From contig WBMV01003156.1 of assembly GCA_013396655.1 (NCBI GenBank), positions 1,306,065 to 1,370,064 on the forward strand: a stretch of 64,000 nt of DNA, given 5' to 3'. The position numbers were made by a program, and so were the translations under genes. The stretch is from Campylorhamphus procurvoides (taxonomy: Eukaryota; Chordata; Aves; Passeriformes; Dendrocolaptidae). Under the pieces are notes generated by a model. That model saw only the letters and a list, made by a program, of their open reading frames with translations. It did not search any database and was not told where the DNA came from. Of the stretch, positions 24,429 to 38,600 are shown piece after piece; the first letter of the stretch is position 1; each line of letters starts with the position of its first letter.

Positions 24429-27400
24429 CAAAAGAAAGACTTGCATAACTAACATATTATTCACTTTTAGTCCATCAAAAATACTCATTTTTAATCTAGT
24501 TGAACCTGTTATAAAATCTTTCATGTATTGCAAAAGACTTTTTCCAGTTTGTTTTTTCAATATTAGAAGGTTGATCTGAATAAAAATGCTATTCAAACTA
24601 TTCTTTATGATTGGGGCCAAATTTTCATTTTTAAAACTAAGAAAGTAAACAGGTTTGGGACAAAAAAAAATCATCTTTTTATACTGAGTTTACCATTCAA
24701 AGCTAGCTGCAAATATTGAGTACTTATGAGTAAGAAATATCAAATCTGAGCAGAAAGACAGTCCATGATATTAGCATCCTGCTTTAGGAATGGCAAAATG
24801 AGCATGTGGCATGGCCCAGGAAAAAATGGAGCTTCAGTGGAGCAAAGGATTGAAGGTGGTAGGCTGAAATATGGAACTGTCATTGGCATCTGTGATATTA
24901 TTGTTGAAAATATTGAAGATATTCTTAACACATACGGCCCATGTCTCATGTCAACTAGATTCTACTAAGATTGACCAAAATTTAGGATGCTAAGACACCT
25001 GATTTTTTTTTTCCTCCTGGTTAATTTAGTTTTAAACTTTCAGAAGAACAAAAGACACCTTTGCAAGGTAGAATTAGGGTGAATATGACTCACATACAGC
25101 TGTAGAGTCATCAAAGACTATAACCTTTACAACTCATTTGGAAGAATTTGGAGAATTCTACTTAACTACTGCAGCTTTTTCATGCTAAGGGAAGCGTGTT
25201 GTTAAGCAGTGATGAGGGAAGTGTTCATTTATATAGAAAGTGTAAAAAAAAGTGGAGAGCAGAAGATTTTGCCCTCTACAGAAAGGGAGAAGGAAGAAGT
25301 GAAACAAATATGACATTGAAACAGAAGATGTGAGTGACTGGAGCTGAAAAGTAATCTCCATTGTCCTTGTTCCTCCACTGGACCATACCTCTGCTGTTGA
25401 CCTGGAGATGACTGGTGCCATGGCAGACAGTATTCTTCTTTGCTGAAATTGCTCTCATTAAGCACACACAGTGTGTACAAAGCTGAAATAAAGCTTTTAA
25501 TTAAACTAGAGAGACCAGCTACAGGGCAGGCTCTTTCTCTTACTGTTTCAGTTAGAAAAGATATCAGAAACGCAAGGTGAGAGAGAGCACAGAACTGAAA
25601 GAGTTGTAAAGTACACTCGGTCCTCTAAAAGCTTTGAACTATTCACAGTCTCTTTTCCCCTTAATTCACCTGTGGGAAGATTAAGAGAACACCTTCTGGC
25701 CTGATTGTCCAAGGTGCTAAATACCTCCCACTGTCAATGACTTTTTGCTCCTGCCTGGCTTCTTGTAGTAAAGCATCTCAGACTTCTTAGCGGAGCAACC
25801 CTTTCTCAGCTAATCTGTGGGAAGCTGGAGATCAGCTTCACCCGGAGCAGGAAAGTGAGAACTCTCTACAGTTGTTCAGCGTGGGTGTAAATGCTCATTC
25901 CTCTTCCTTATGGGAACTACACTAGGGGCAACACTCCAAGGCATTTCTCTTTACCCTTGACATATCTTCAAATAAATATTTGTAGTTAGTAATGACAGTA
26001 ACTTCTCCTCTTCTTTGTGTAAGTAGGTGTTAGGCAAATATAAGAGTATGGCTTTGTTAACATTTTGCAGCTCTTTGCATTTTTTCACGTCCCCAAAAAC
26101 TTTATAATTCTCCATTTGAGGGCATTGTGTTAGACTGGGAAAACACCTGGGCTGAAATCAGGACTGTGCTTATCACTAAATTTCTGGTACCTGGAGCATG
26201 TAAAGTAAAACTGTTTCCATTTCAAATAATCTGAAAGGAACTAGTTAGTTAGTCACACTTCAGGTAATAAAGAAAATTATTTATTTTGTATTTTCTTTTC
26301 AGTGAGGAAAAATGACTAGTTTATTAGCTGTTTGTTCATTTACTGTCATATAGAGAGCATCAGTTTCTAGGAAATTGGTATGTATTTAATCAACAATAAA
26401 ATTTAGTACATGCAGGATGCAAGCAGTTGATTCTATGAAGGTTACAAGGTGTAAATTAACTGCAATGTATTTTTATTCTAGTAATCATGGGGCCACTCAA
26501 AAGGCAAATGCTGATGTTTTTGCTTGGAGAGATGATCTGTCCTGCATAGTATTCCATCATTTTAGGCAGAGGAGGGGCAGTTTTCTATTGTGCATTAGCA
26601 TATATATTAGATCCAATCTATGCACAATTTTTACATTAGCCTGCATTGACTGCAACATGAAAGGGGTTAGTAATATAGTGCTACAATCCCAGAGTAAATG
26701 CAGTTATACCAGTGTACCAGTGTTTCCTACTGACACAACTTACCCACTTTATCATACAAACTTTCTCAGTATAAGAAATTTGTGTTGCTAAGAGAGGTGA
26801 AGATGTGGAGGTTCATTGTAGTCAGGCTTCAGTGTATGAACCGATGAACAACCTACCAAAAAAGCAAGCTAGAAAATGAATTTACAGAGTCAGGTCATTT
26901 GCACAATTATTCATTGGCAAATGCAAATTCATGCTAAGTTTCTTGTCTTTGAGCAAAAACAACATTTGCTACCCCGTAGGACATTGTGTGAGAGGAGTCT
27001 GCCCAGGGCAGTTACTACAGATTAATTGCTTCTCTGTAAATTCACACACCATAGCATGTTTTTGACATTCATTACAGTTTCTTTCTTATATTAATGTAAA
27101 TAAATTTAAAAGGGAGAAGTGAATCATTACCTAGCTTATATATGTGGACTTACTTGTATCTGAATTGCTTCTTAGCGTATCGAGCCTATACTCATTATTC
27201 ATGGTACAGTGGAAAAATTATTATGGAAGTCTGTGATCCAGTCTGTCCCAAAATAAAATGTTTTTTTAAAAAAAAAAAAACAGGGTTAGTGGATATCCAA
27301 TTGCCCCAGAAAAATAAACAAATGGGGTTGGCACGCAGACCCACAGAGAAGAGTCTGCTCTTTAATCTTGCAGCTAATTTTGCTCCTTGAAAATCTGAAC

Positions 27401-27938
27401 GAGACATATTTTATTTGCTAAGGAAGTCAGTACTTTATATTATCAAACTTTCATCAATTTCCATTATATGTTTTCCTATATGAAAGAATTTGTTACCCTA
27501 CAACGGTCATAACTATGGAGTAATTAGCATTTTTTTTCTATTCCTGTGTTGAGCTGGATGGATCTGAGGTAATAGATATCATGAGAGTAATCACAGGGCT
27601 GTATTTCAGTCTTGAGAGATCTGCTGACAGCAGAAGTTGCCAGGATGACAGCACTGCCAAGCTGCCATGGACTGCCACCAAGCCCAGGGCATAAACAGGG
27701 TCTGGGCAATTCCTCCCCTAGGGCCAGTGCTGCTCCCAGAGATTTCCTTCAAGCCAGCTGCTGGGGTGGGCTCTGGTGTCACAAAGTGTAACTGCCCCTT
27801 CTCTTTTTGTTGTTCTTTAACTTCCCTGAGGAACAGCAGAGAAAGACTATTTACTGAAAACCAACAAAACCAATAATGTAAATGTCATAGCTTGGAAACT
27901 AGATAATTTACTAACTCAGAATCTGATATAGGATATAG

Positions 27939-27990
27939 CAAAAAAAAAAAACCAAAACAAAACAAAAACCAGGAACAACAACAACAAAAC
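27939..27990 (-). repeat. C/A-only low-complexity tract
   Basis: An A run of 12 is followed by CCAAAACAAAACAAAAACC and then AACAACAACAACAAAAC. It is the complement-strand counterpart of the G/T tracts elsewhere in the window. Confidence 0.85.
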
Positions 27991-29117
27991 TGCCTAAAAC
28001 CTTACTAGACTTACATTTCCCTACTTTCTCATTGTTCATCCTGTTCTTGAGCCAGAGAACACAATTTCAAAAATGTTTGTTTTAGGTCATAATGGGTATC
28101 ATTACAGAGCATAATAAAATAATACCTGCCTTTGTGCAAGAAGAGCTAAATCAGAAGTGCTCCTTTGATTTAAACTGGGTCTGATTACATTTTTGTGTTA
28201 GATATATATTCTAATTATTTTTCTTTACAACTGCAATAGCCTACAGGAAAAAGAAAAAAAACCCCTCCAGTTACAGAGTTTTTAAGGTTTCAACAGAAAA
28301 TTGATGCCTTGATTGACCATCTTCAGGCATTTCTTTTCCTTTTTTTTTTTTTTGGTTCACATCATATAAAGTGTGACTATTTACAGAACAGGGCCTTCCC
28401 ATTTTTCTCTGGAATAACACTTCTCAGACTGCAACTGGGACTATAGAAAACATTTCAAAATACCTCAGAATGCAGGCTGAAATATGGATACACATACCTT
28501 CTTTTATTCTTGTTTTGTACAGTTAGGGTGATAATGATTTTAACGAGTCAAGTATTTTTTAGAATGGTGATAACTGATTTTGAGCTACCACAAGCTAAAT
28601 TTCTAGGGAAAAAAAAAAAACAAAGGAAGATAAGAGATATTTTTTAGATCTGAAATATCAATTTCAAAGCAGTTCTGGACTGGAAATAACTGCTCTGGTT
28701 TTAATTTAATTATGTTACTCAATGAGACAATCTGAAACAAAAATGTGGATGGCACCAGCGGAAAAAGAGATATCAGGAAAAGAAGAGATGATAAGGTCAT
28801 CAGCTCCTGGGGGACAAAAAGAGAAATTAGTTATTATCACCTATGGAACATTGAGTTAGCAGGGAATGCTTGGGAAAAACTGCAGTGTGCCACAAAACGA
28901 ATATCTCAATTGACTCAGTGGCTTTCAGTATCCTTGGGGGTCATTTCACTTTGAAAGTTATCATTTGTGAATTCCTGCTACTACAGTAACTTCAACAGTT
29001 CTACAGGAAGTTTTATACAAAGTTCCAGCCAAGGAGGTGAAGTTTAGATGACTTGGTCTTATATCTGGCATCCATTAAAAACAATGGGAAGATTCTCAGT
29101 CACCAAACCCAGAGTGT

Positions 29118-29181
29118 GTCATTATTATAATGATATTATTTATTGCCACTATTATTGTTGTCACTACTACTGCTATTACTG
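29118..29181. repeat. Interrupted ATT/ACT trinucleotide repeat
   Basis: ATTATT, ATTGTTGTCACTACTACTGCTATTACT and similar words run for about 60 bases. This explains the His/Tyr/Cys-rich frame read through here, which is not a real protein. Confidence 0.75.
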
Positions 29182-32100
29182 GTTTTGTTCTGTAGATTTT
29201 AAACTAGCTTTTAGAGACAAAGGATCTTTTACCCAGATGAAGGCTGGAATCTTCACTAAGGCACTTGAAACCAGCAAAGGTGATACAAATGCTCTCAGTG
29301 TGAATTTATTAAACAAAAGATCCCTTGCAATTATGAATTCAAGTCCATGGTTACAAGTGTTCACAAGTGCTCTCATTCTAGCAAAATAACACTGTTTAGA
29401 AATTAGAAAGGAAAATGGTTTGCAAACCTTAAGTGGGTCACCTCCCACAGTATCTCTAAACTGCAGGTAAATTAGCATCTTGGGTTTTGGAGTTCTTTTT
29501 CAAATGGTAAAGTGAGGCAGAAGTACAACTTCTGATTTCACAGAGTTACTGACTATTTCCACACTTCTTACTCTAGACGAATCTTCCTCGGGAAGGATTG
29601 CAGTATTGTACACAGTTTTCCTACTTCTGCAGACTATGAAAGGGACCAGAGCCCAAAGCACCAATCACATCCAATGTCTTTCCATTACATGAGATCTAAC
29701 ATGAATTCTCTCTCACAAATGGGTCTTGAATAAAGGCAAATGCCATGATGAGACATTCCCTTATAACTGTTTTCCTCTCCTATCATTGGACAGCGGTTTA
29801 TAGAGGAATAGTGGCTGCTGGAAGCCAAGAAGGAGCACTTGGAACACGTAAAAACTGAGTCACTAAAAAGAAGGTAACCTCTACAATAGATTAAAATGTA
29901 CTGAAAACAGTGGGAGCTATTTTACAGTGATTACTTTCAGAACGAGACTAAACTTTCTCAAGTTAAAGCTTATGTGATGTTATTTTCTCTTCATCAATTC
30001 ACTCAGCTCCCAGGAAGTCCCACAGATAAAACCAAATTTAGTCAATTTACCATTTTGTTAGCTGCTCAGGGAATAATACAAAACTCAGGTCTGTAGGTGT
30101 CTAAAGTGCTTTGAAGCTGTGGACTTCAAGTTAGATACCACAACATTTAGAAGATCCTCTGCAAGACGAATCATCCAATATAGATCTCCTTTCCCAGATT
30201 TTGCTGATACTTCACATTTTGCTAGAGGCTAACTTGCACCTTTTTCACATAAATCCTCTGCTTTGTTTGGCACCACTGGCAACTCTCTCATCTTCTGTAG
30301 TCATCAGTGTCACAAAGTTGTTACTTTTTTTTTTTAACTTCTCTCTTCATTTCTTTTTCCCTCAGTATTGTCATTAAATCCTGCTGCTATTTCTAATATA
30401 TCTGAGAAATCCAGGAATTCCTCCCTGTCCCTAGCAGCAAAACATGTGTTCCCACAGCATTTTGCTTCTTTGCTGCAGCAGAAGCACTTCACTTAATAGT
30501 TTTGTCATTAAACCCATCTCATATCCATTCCTTTCAGTAAAGGAGTGGAATCCAGACTCATCTTTGTTTTCTCTGACTCTTCCTGCAACTCAGGGTCTGC
30601 TGCCTTCTGTATTTTTGCCTTTTCAGATGATGTCCATTTCTTTCCTTCCCTCCCAAGACAATCCTACAGAACTTCTCGAATTATTAGTGTCATGTTTTGC
30701 CTGGTGTGGTCAATTATCCATATTGCCCAATACTTTTTGTGGTCTCTCATCCTTTAAAAAAAGAAAGTAAGCAGTTGTAAGAGGGAAAAAAAGGAGGAAA
30801 CTGATTATGGAGAGACAAAGTCAATGGGAAGGGAAGGACATAATTTTGACATACATATAAGAGCACATGTATATAAAGATATTAAATATAAAAAAGCCAA
30901 ATAAATATACACAAACAAATAAATCCATGAGTCAGTGAGAGGGTTGTGCTGGGGTGCGTTTTGAACCTTCTGTTTGGACCACCAAGACTTAGAGTGCCCA
31001 TACAAAGTCACACGCTCTTGACAGTAATAAAATGCCTTTTCTTCATCACTTTTATGTGCCACATTGGTGTACAGGAGGGTAACAAAAATATTTTGATCCT
31101 TAGAGGGATCTGATCTTCTTTTCAGATTTTTTACAGAGAAGTAGAGAGGCAAGCATTTCTCCTGTGCCCTCTGAGCATACTTTGGGAGCATAAAAATGTC
31201 ACATATCCTGTTGATCAACACACCAAGGGAATTCCATAGTGTTAGACCTGTTTTCAGTTCATTTTATTAGGGACAGAGGGTGGAAAGAAGATACAGAAGG
31301 CAAAAACTAACAAGAGACAGAACTGTAAGCTGTGATTCTTTGACTTCAGCACTTCTTCCGAGCCGTTTTCTTATGACAGCAATAGAAACCACTTTAAGTT
31401 GTTAAAATAGAGTGATAAATTCTGTTATCCAATCTCTGTGAGTTTTATAATTCCCGATAATAACATGTAATATGTTTAGTGTACATTTCATCTTCAAAAT
31501 GTTGAATTAATTCTTATTATTTTACTCTAGGAACATTTTCTTGCCATTCTTTTATCTTCAAGAAAACTATCTCTTTCTTTACTTTTCATTAGGAGTCTTA
31601 TCTCATTCCCATCCAAGTAAATAAAAAAGTAGTAGCTGTGTTACAAATGAAGAAAGACATGCTTGGATTTATCTTTCTCCTCTGGGATTTTTTTTTACTT
31701 TATTCTTTTCTTTTTCTTTTGTGTTTCTGTCATCTCTGTTCTCTTATCAGATTTTTAACTCCATTGCTTACCTTGTGTCAGTACATCATTTGTTCTGCTC
31801 TCTGTTCTGTTCATTTTATTCCCCTTTATTTTCTTTAGGTATTTTATTAATGTTACTTGTCTGCGTCTGTCCTGTTTCACTTCTTTTGCTCATTCTTTTT
31901 TCTCTTATATTTCTTCCACCACAGCAGATATTATGAAATTTTGGCCACATATAGGAGAAGCTTCATTTTTTGGAGTTCTTTGGGTCAATAGAGTTGGAAA
32001 CAAAAAGAATGTTCAGGCATATGAAGAAATCTGCTATGCTTCCAAACTATTCTTATGAGTCACTTTAAAACTATTGCTCTGAAAATATGGATCTTTCCTG

Positions 32101-32786
32101 AAACTCAGTGGTACCATGAATGAGCACCGGGTGAAAAAAAAAAAAAAATCCTACCCAGAATCTATGGAAAAGGTTGAGGAGAAAATAAGTAAAACACCAG
32201 TGGTTTTGAGAGATAGTATGTTGTGTGGGCACTGTTCATTTGGCTGGTTGGATTTGTTTTCTTTACAAAATCTGTTCTTACATTTTTGCTGTGGTGGTAT
32301 TATTGCTCTATGTTGGCAGTCGAAATTAAAACCAAACACCACATTTCTCACATAACAGAATAAGGTAAAATCTCTTGCAACAATTCCTGAATAAAATGTC
32401 ATCACCTTTTGTGATGATATGCACTGCCAAAGGAGTTTTTCCTGATTTGCCTCCCACATTTTGAAGGCATATGCAATCAGAAGCTGATTTTAAACAACTG
32501 GAAGTAATGCTCAATGCTGTACCAAAGGGTAGGATCATGCCCTTGATATTTATCTCACATTTTCCATATTGCTGTTCTGAATCTCACAGGTAGTTAAATA
32601 GGATAAGTCTGCGCCAGGTTTTCAAAAGGTACTACAAATTCCTTGCATTTCCCTAGGAAATGTATATTTTAGAGGAAAAGTCTTTTAGAGGCTAACATGC
32701 CAAAGCATTTTTTTCTTTTTCTTTTGTATGTCTAAACACATCTGGGATTTTTCCTTTTTCTAGAATAGTGGTTGTGTTTCTTTCTT

Positions 32787-32812
32787 GCTCTCTCTCTTTT
32801 TTTTTTTTTTCC
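32787..32812 (+). repeat. (CT)n/poly-T tract
   Basis: GCTCTCTCTC runs directly into a T run of about 15 bases followed by CC. It is simple low-complexity sequence. Confidence 0.9.
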
Positions 32813-34715
32813 TGTGGTCAATGAGATATTGCCTTAGAGTCTGAGATAGGTGAGAAGTGAGCAAGGTACCTTGCTACAGGCTCCTCTGACCCTGTAGTTT
32901 GTGATGCTGTTTGACAGAAGGAAGAAAGGGTAAGCCAAGAATATGGGTAAGAGCCACTGAAGCATAACAACCTTCTTCCCAAAAGAAATGCATAGACAGT
33001 TTCAAGCTAGTTCTAAGCAGGCCCCAAAGAAAGAGGATGTGAGTTGATGTCACTCAGGCAGACAGATATGGGGCTTGAAATGGGGCTTGTTGCTCCAAAG
33101 TTGGGTCCTTGCTCTTGGCACTGAACTGTATAATAAACATATCTATGGTTATCAAGTTCTACAGCTCTAGGAATTGTGGAAATTATTTATAATATTCTAT
33201 ATAAGCAAGGTTAGGGGGTTTGACTGTATTAAGATGAATGGGGGAAATTGAAGAGTGATAGACCTGTCTAGTAATTAGTGAAACCACCAGAAACACTCAA
33301 GCATAGGTTGACATCTGTTAAACACCAGTTCCTAGTGACAAAATAAACTGGAAGGGTCCTGTTTGTATCCAATTTATGACAGTGTTAAAAAAAGAAGGAG
33401 AAAAAAATTACATTCATAGGCAGTTCCACAGATTATGCTTTCCTGTCTGAAGAGTTTCTTCTCTCTTGAGAGTCATGAAGAATGTGTAACTAGTTTAGCT
33501 AAAAGCCACATTAAATTGCATACACGAGGAATGAATAAAAATTCCTGACTTAGCCAGACAGTATTAGAAAAATTTGACTGAATAAACAAAGACAAGAATA
33601 TAAAGATGTAATAACCTTGAAATTCAGTATTCAAAGTACAGTGATCTAAAATTTTAGTAAATTAGCGTAAATCAAACTTACGATGTTTTAAATCTGTAAT
33701 ATAATACCACTGCTATTTTTAACTGCAACATGTGAAATTCAAAAGCGGAGTTGATTTTAAGTTATTTTACTGCACATCCCATATATGCAGAAGCTTGATG
33801 TGCTGTGTGAAGTTTTTGTATTTTTTCTGGTAGGGTGATTTGCCTCTTTTGGGCCTTTTTGCAGTCAGGGAAGTTGTCTAATGAGCCTAGGGAGTGCAGA
33901 AAGAGGAACATCAAAATAGAACTGAACCTAAGAGGCACGTGGTGCTTCCCTGATCTTCAATGTGTAGATACAGAGTGTGGATAGAATTGCAAAGTACTCA
34001 CAAGACCTGCCTGTGGACTGTGAGATCCTGATGTTATCTGCATTGTATCCTTTCACTTATTTAAGTCCGGGTAACACAGAGTTCACCATTTCTCAGCAAC
34101 AGCCTGTTCAGTATCCTCATACCAGTCAATGCAGAGCAAATGTGAAGTGTTAGCCTGTGGGGTCCTGGAAGAGCTACATGAAGTGTTAGGCTGATAATGT
34201 ACTCACAGATCTATGTGGTTTAGCATAAACTACAAACCAAGTCCATGCACTACTGATCCTGAGACCGTATGCTCATAAGAAACCGCCTCATTCATGCATA
34301 GTTTGCTCTCAGCAAATAACCAAAAACTGCCCTTCTGCAAGATGACATGTGTCACAGGGACACACCAAACATATCCTGAAAGATAGACTATGACCCTCAC
34401 CACATCAGTTTCTGACTTATTAATATATTCAGCATTTATTGACTGATTTTAAAATGCGCACCCAAAATATGACAAGCTTGAGGTTTCCTTCCAGAAAGAT
34501 ATCACCTTTGTAATTTAACTAGGAAGGGGTACAACAGGAATGGCTTAGCATTGTATCTTGCAGTGTTGCACCCAGGGCTTTAATTTTCCACCTGTTTTCC
34601 CTCGTCTTAGACTGAGAGTTGACATCTTCCCTTTTTTGGGTAATTTTTACAGTATTATTATATATGCATCATTTCAGCTACTCTGATCACTAACAAAGAC
34701 AGCAGAGAGTACTGC

Positions 34716-35640
34716 TGTTGTGGATGAAGTCACACAACACTCATAGGAGAGAAGCAACAATACACTTTATTGATATATGAAAGTTCAATGTAAAGTGCAG
34801 CAGTGGTTTAACAAAATTCAATGGCAAGGTACACATGATTATTTATTGCATAGTGGACAGAGTCAGACAGACATGTCAAGGACACCCTCTCATTGAATCA
34901 TGAGGTTCAGAAAGGACCTCGGTTTTTCTAGACTCCTACTCAAAGAGGAGTCTGGGTGAGGCTGGATCCACTCCTAGTCCCAGATTTGATCAGGGATTTC
35001 TTTCTGAAGGATTAAATGCATGCAATTAATCCTTTATGTCACTTAGCCAAGATTTCAAAGTTTAGCATGTTATTAGCCAGTTATTGAGAATCTATTGTGG
35101 CAAGGAGTCTGTCAGCCTCAAGGAATAACCTTGAGAGACATCCCTACTGGAGGGTTGATCCTGGCATGCAGTCCACTGCCAAATATGCCCTGGGAGGTCC
35201 ACTATTTTTGGAGTAAGATGGTCGATTTATAGTCACATTTGCACATCAGTAATACATCTCTCTCCAGACAGCCTTTGGCTACCATGTTGCCCTCCATCCC
35301 CCAAAACCCAGAGGGGGTAAGGGGGAAGAACACCACCATAACTGTGTAGTAGAAGTGTTGCATCCTATATATATACTGATGAGTGGGACATTCGCTACTT
35401 GAAAGAAGGAAGTCCTGTATTTCTCCACTGTGAGATCCCTTGTGTACTCATGAAAGGACCAAAGAAGTAAATACCTCCAATCTAGGATCCAAGTCATGCC
35501 AACTACTCTCTAGTATAGCTCATATGGAGAGACACGGAGAAGGTTACTATAGCACGCTTCCACTCCATTTGCACTGAGAGGAGACAAGTTCAAAGGCAAC
35601 TCTGTCTGTTCCCTGTATTGATCTGAGATTGTTTTTTCGA
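34716..35640 (-). mobile_element. Probable LTR-retrovirus-derived element, minus strand
   Basis: The left edge at 34716 starts TGTTGTGGAT, so the minus strand ends in ...CAACA, a possible LTR end. About 45 bases inside it the minus strand has AATAAA (plus TTTATT at 34767-34772), and farther upstream TATA-like boxes (plus 35367-35377 and 35224-35230). This order fits U3, R and U5 of a minus-strand LTR. The sequence also resembles passerine LTRs I remember, though that was not verified by search. I could not find a target duplication or a clear right end, so the boundary near 35640 is only a guess and the copy may be truncated or longer. Confidence 0.5.
34767..34772 (-). terminator. Polyadenylation signal of the minus-strand LTR-like element
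   Basis: TTTATT on the plus strand is AATAAA on the minus strand. It sits about 50 bases from the element's proposed 3' edge, a normal distance for an LTR. Confidence 0.45.
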
Positions 35641-38600
35641 GAGCTGCCAAGTTTGTTTAAATGCATTATGCCATGGTCTCTAAAGTCTATTTGCCTTTTT
35701 GCTTTGTTTTGGCAACTCAAAGGAATATAAAATACAAGTCATGCATTTGCCAAAATATCAAACAGGTCATTTCTGTGAGAAACGAGCTGAAAGTAAAACC
35801 TACATTGATGGTTTGTTGCAGTAGTTCAGTACCTGAACTGCTCATCTCATTTCTTTTGTACAGAATTGCATATCATATAGCAGAAGAGGTTGGGTAGATA
35901 CAGCATGAAATTAATGTCATTTATCTTTAAATGTCAAGATAATGTTACACTTGATGTCTACATTTTGACGCATCATGCTGCACCACATCATCTTTTAACA
36001 TCTCTCTAACCTGGGGCATTATATTGTTTGGAAAGATGAAAGCAAATGTGGATATGGAAAGAGAAGCCATCTTCAGGAATACAGACATGTATGCAAAATG
36101 ATGATGGCAGTTACACAGTGTCCTCACTCACTCCATTATAGCAGCTTATGTCCAAATCTTTTTATTCTATTTCATTGTTCTTCTTCCTTACTCTTTACAG
36201 ACTTCTGCTTTTTCCCTTCTGCTTAGAACGATGCACTAACAGCACAACCTACATCTCCTCCCTACTTTCTTTTTTAATTCCATTTGATTTGATAATTCCA
36301 TACTGGCTTACTTTATCTACTTTACACTCTTCTATAATGAGCTAATTAAAGACGAGGCTCTTTAGTGAGGCATATGGAGACTGTTCTTTTTGTGTTACGT
36401 TTTTGTTTCTGCTGTGAGTCAGACCTATCTTTCCTCCCACAGTCTCCTCTGACTGGGTTGGAGGTTGGGGTTTTTTTGAGATGGGGACAGAGAAAGTTAT
36501 TCTGAAACTAGTTCCCCCACTTGTCTTCTGGCAATGTACTGCAAGGTTCCCCAAGTTCCCTGGGATTTTTTTTTTTTTTGCTTTGCCAAATAAAGCACTT
36601 CACTGCTTAGCTCAGCTGCCTTGCTTACCGAAAAGAGAAACCCTCTGCTGCTCTACTGAGCGTGAGTCTGCTGTATCTGTATCTGCTTTCTGGAGGAGCT
36701 GAAATGGGATTTCAGGCTCCTTTGTCACAGCAAGCACCACTACCAGCCATTTGTTCTTCCTGCAAAAGAGCACCACAAGTGCTGTAGCTTTCTGCTGGTG
36801 TTACCTCTCATTCCTCTAACAAATCTCACTGGTCAGCTTTGTAAGTACAGAGTGGCAGATGTTTGTGGCCGGACTTTTAACTTGAAAGCAGAAGTATTGT
36901 ATTGTATTGTTATATGAACTCAGTTTCCCCCCTATGTTTGACTTGCATATTCTCCTAAGGTGAACTGAAAACCTTGGGAATCCAGGTTTTTTGCAGCTTC
37001 CTGGTGAGATGCAGGGAAAGTTCAGATCTTTTCTGGGATATGAACAGTATGCTGGTGGGTGTCCTTCTTCTCAAGTTTCAGGCTGAAGAAAAGATCCAAA
37101 ATTTGTGAAGTACAACATTTCAATCCACGGTCTCCATCTGGGCCTTTAATTTTTCGGAGTCCTTTCTGGGTCTGGAGATATTAGAATAGATCATGCAGCT
37201 CAGTTGTGTTAGAGTAGTTTGAAAATTGTGTTAAACTGTCTAAAGAATATGATTTTCCACAATGAATTTCTAAAATTATGAAGTTGACAAAAGATGACCC
37301 TAAACTAGTGTTTTCCATCTCCATTGTCCCTTTCTGCTTTTGTCAGCTGTATGTGCTTCATACTTGTGGGAAGGTTAAAGTACTAGTAATGAGGAGGAGC
37401 TGAGGAGATTAGGTGGCAGAAAGAGACATGGAAATGCTGACAAGGGAAAACTAGGTCTTTAAATCCAGACAACGGGTGAGTGAGGGAAGGAGATGTCAAA
37501 TGGAATAAACATCCACAAGTGACCCTGAATTTAGGAAATGCTCATACATGGTCTAGTGGCAGAGCCCTGGGAATGCCAGCTAGTGGAAGAGGCACATACC
37601 TGAAAGATGACTACATAGGAAGGGAAGCCCTCAAACACACCATGTTGCCATGTGGTTCACACCCCACTGTTATATATTCATTTTGTCTCTTCCATAAATC
37701 ATGTTTGCGTATTATTTGCCCCTATATATCTCAGATTAACATTGGAATGCATGTGCTTAATTTTAAATTTAATTTTCACTGATGCTTGACCTTAAGTTGT
37801 TGACAGGACTCTAGGCATTATTTAGAGATCAAATCCACACAGGAATCATGGCCATAGATTGTCTGTATGAGTCTTTTCTTATTGCTTTGGTAAGTAATAT
37901 ATATTCTTTGTCACTACGAAATAGCAAGAACTATACTGTAGCAAGCCTGGATAATTCAATGAAATTCTATATATTTCTTGTACACCTCCTCAAGAAGACT
38001 CAAATTTGCAACAAACTATACCAGGAAAAAATATAACACAATGTTGCAGATACCACATCTATTTAGAAAATTGTATTTACTTCTAGAAAATTTCATTTTC
38101 TTTTCTTCTTTATTATATTTTTAACTTATTTTTTCTGTTAAGTGTTGGAGCCAATATAGGTCAACTGCTTGTTAATGTGTTAGCTAATATTCTATACTTA
38201 TCACTGATTCAAACTGAAGACAACACACAGTTTCTAACAGTAATTTCATTAAAAATATCTGTTTGCAAAGGAAATTGGTCAATGTGCTCTTTGAGCTCTG
38301 AGTTGCCAGTTCCTGGTGGCACATTCATTTTTATGGTAAGTAGAAGTAAAGAGACACTGGTCAGCACATAAATATGGAGATGCAGTGGTGTCAGAGAAGT
38401 TTTCTTGTGGGACAAGCAACATGCCTTCTGCACACGCATTGGTACTAAGAGAGGACAAATCAGGAAATCGGTAGCTATCTGTTCCCTTCTTGAACAACTC
38501 ATTCTGTGAGGAGAAAGGGAACAGTTATATTTGTCAGCGTCCCTTTGCTCCACCACCCCTTGAATGCAAGAGGTCTCCCAGTCAAACTTCCAAGTTGTTT

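Larger units (their letters stand above)
24429..34715. other. Non-genic stretch
   Basis: I see no gene. The longest frames are 26417-26791 (plus, 124 codons) and 30805-31221 (minus, 138 codons); neither shows a recognisable domain or motif. Low-complexity tracts occur at 27939-27990, 28340-28354 (T run), 29118-29181 (interrupted ATT/ACT trinucleotides) and 32787-32812. Confidence 0.6.

Noticed and set aside
30805..31221. 138-codon minus-strand open frame
   Set aside because: It has no recognisable domain, and the C-terminal part is low-complexity AT-rich translation.
34893..34990. CR1-like words (GGTTCAGAAAGGACCT and nearby) suggesting a CR1 fragment
   Set aside because: The match is short, and the surrounding sequence fits better as one continuous LTR-like element spanning this segment.
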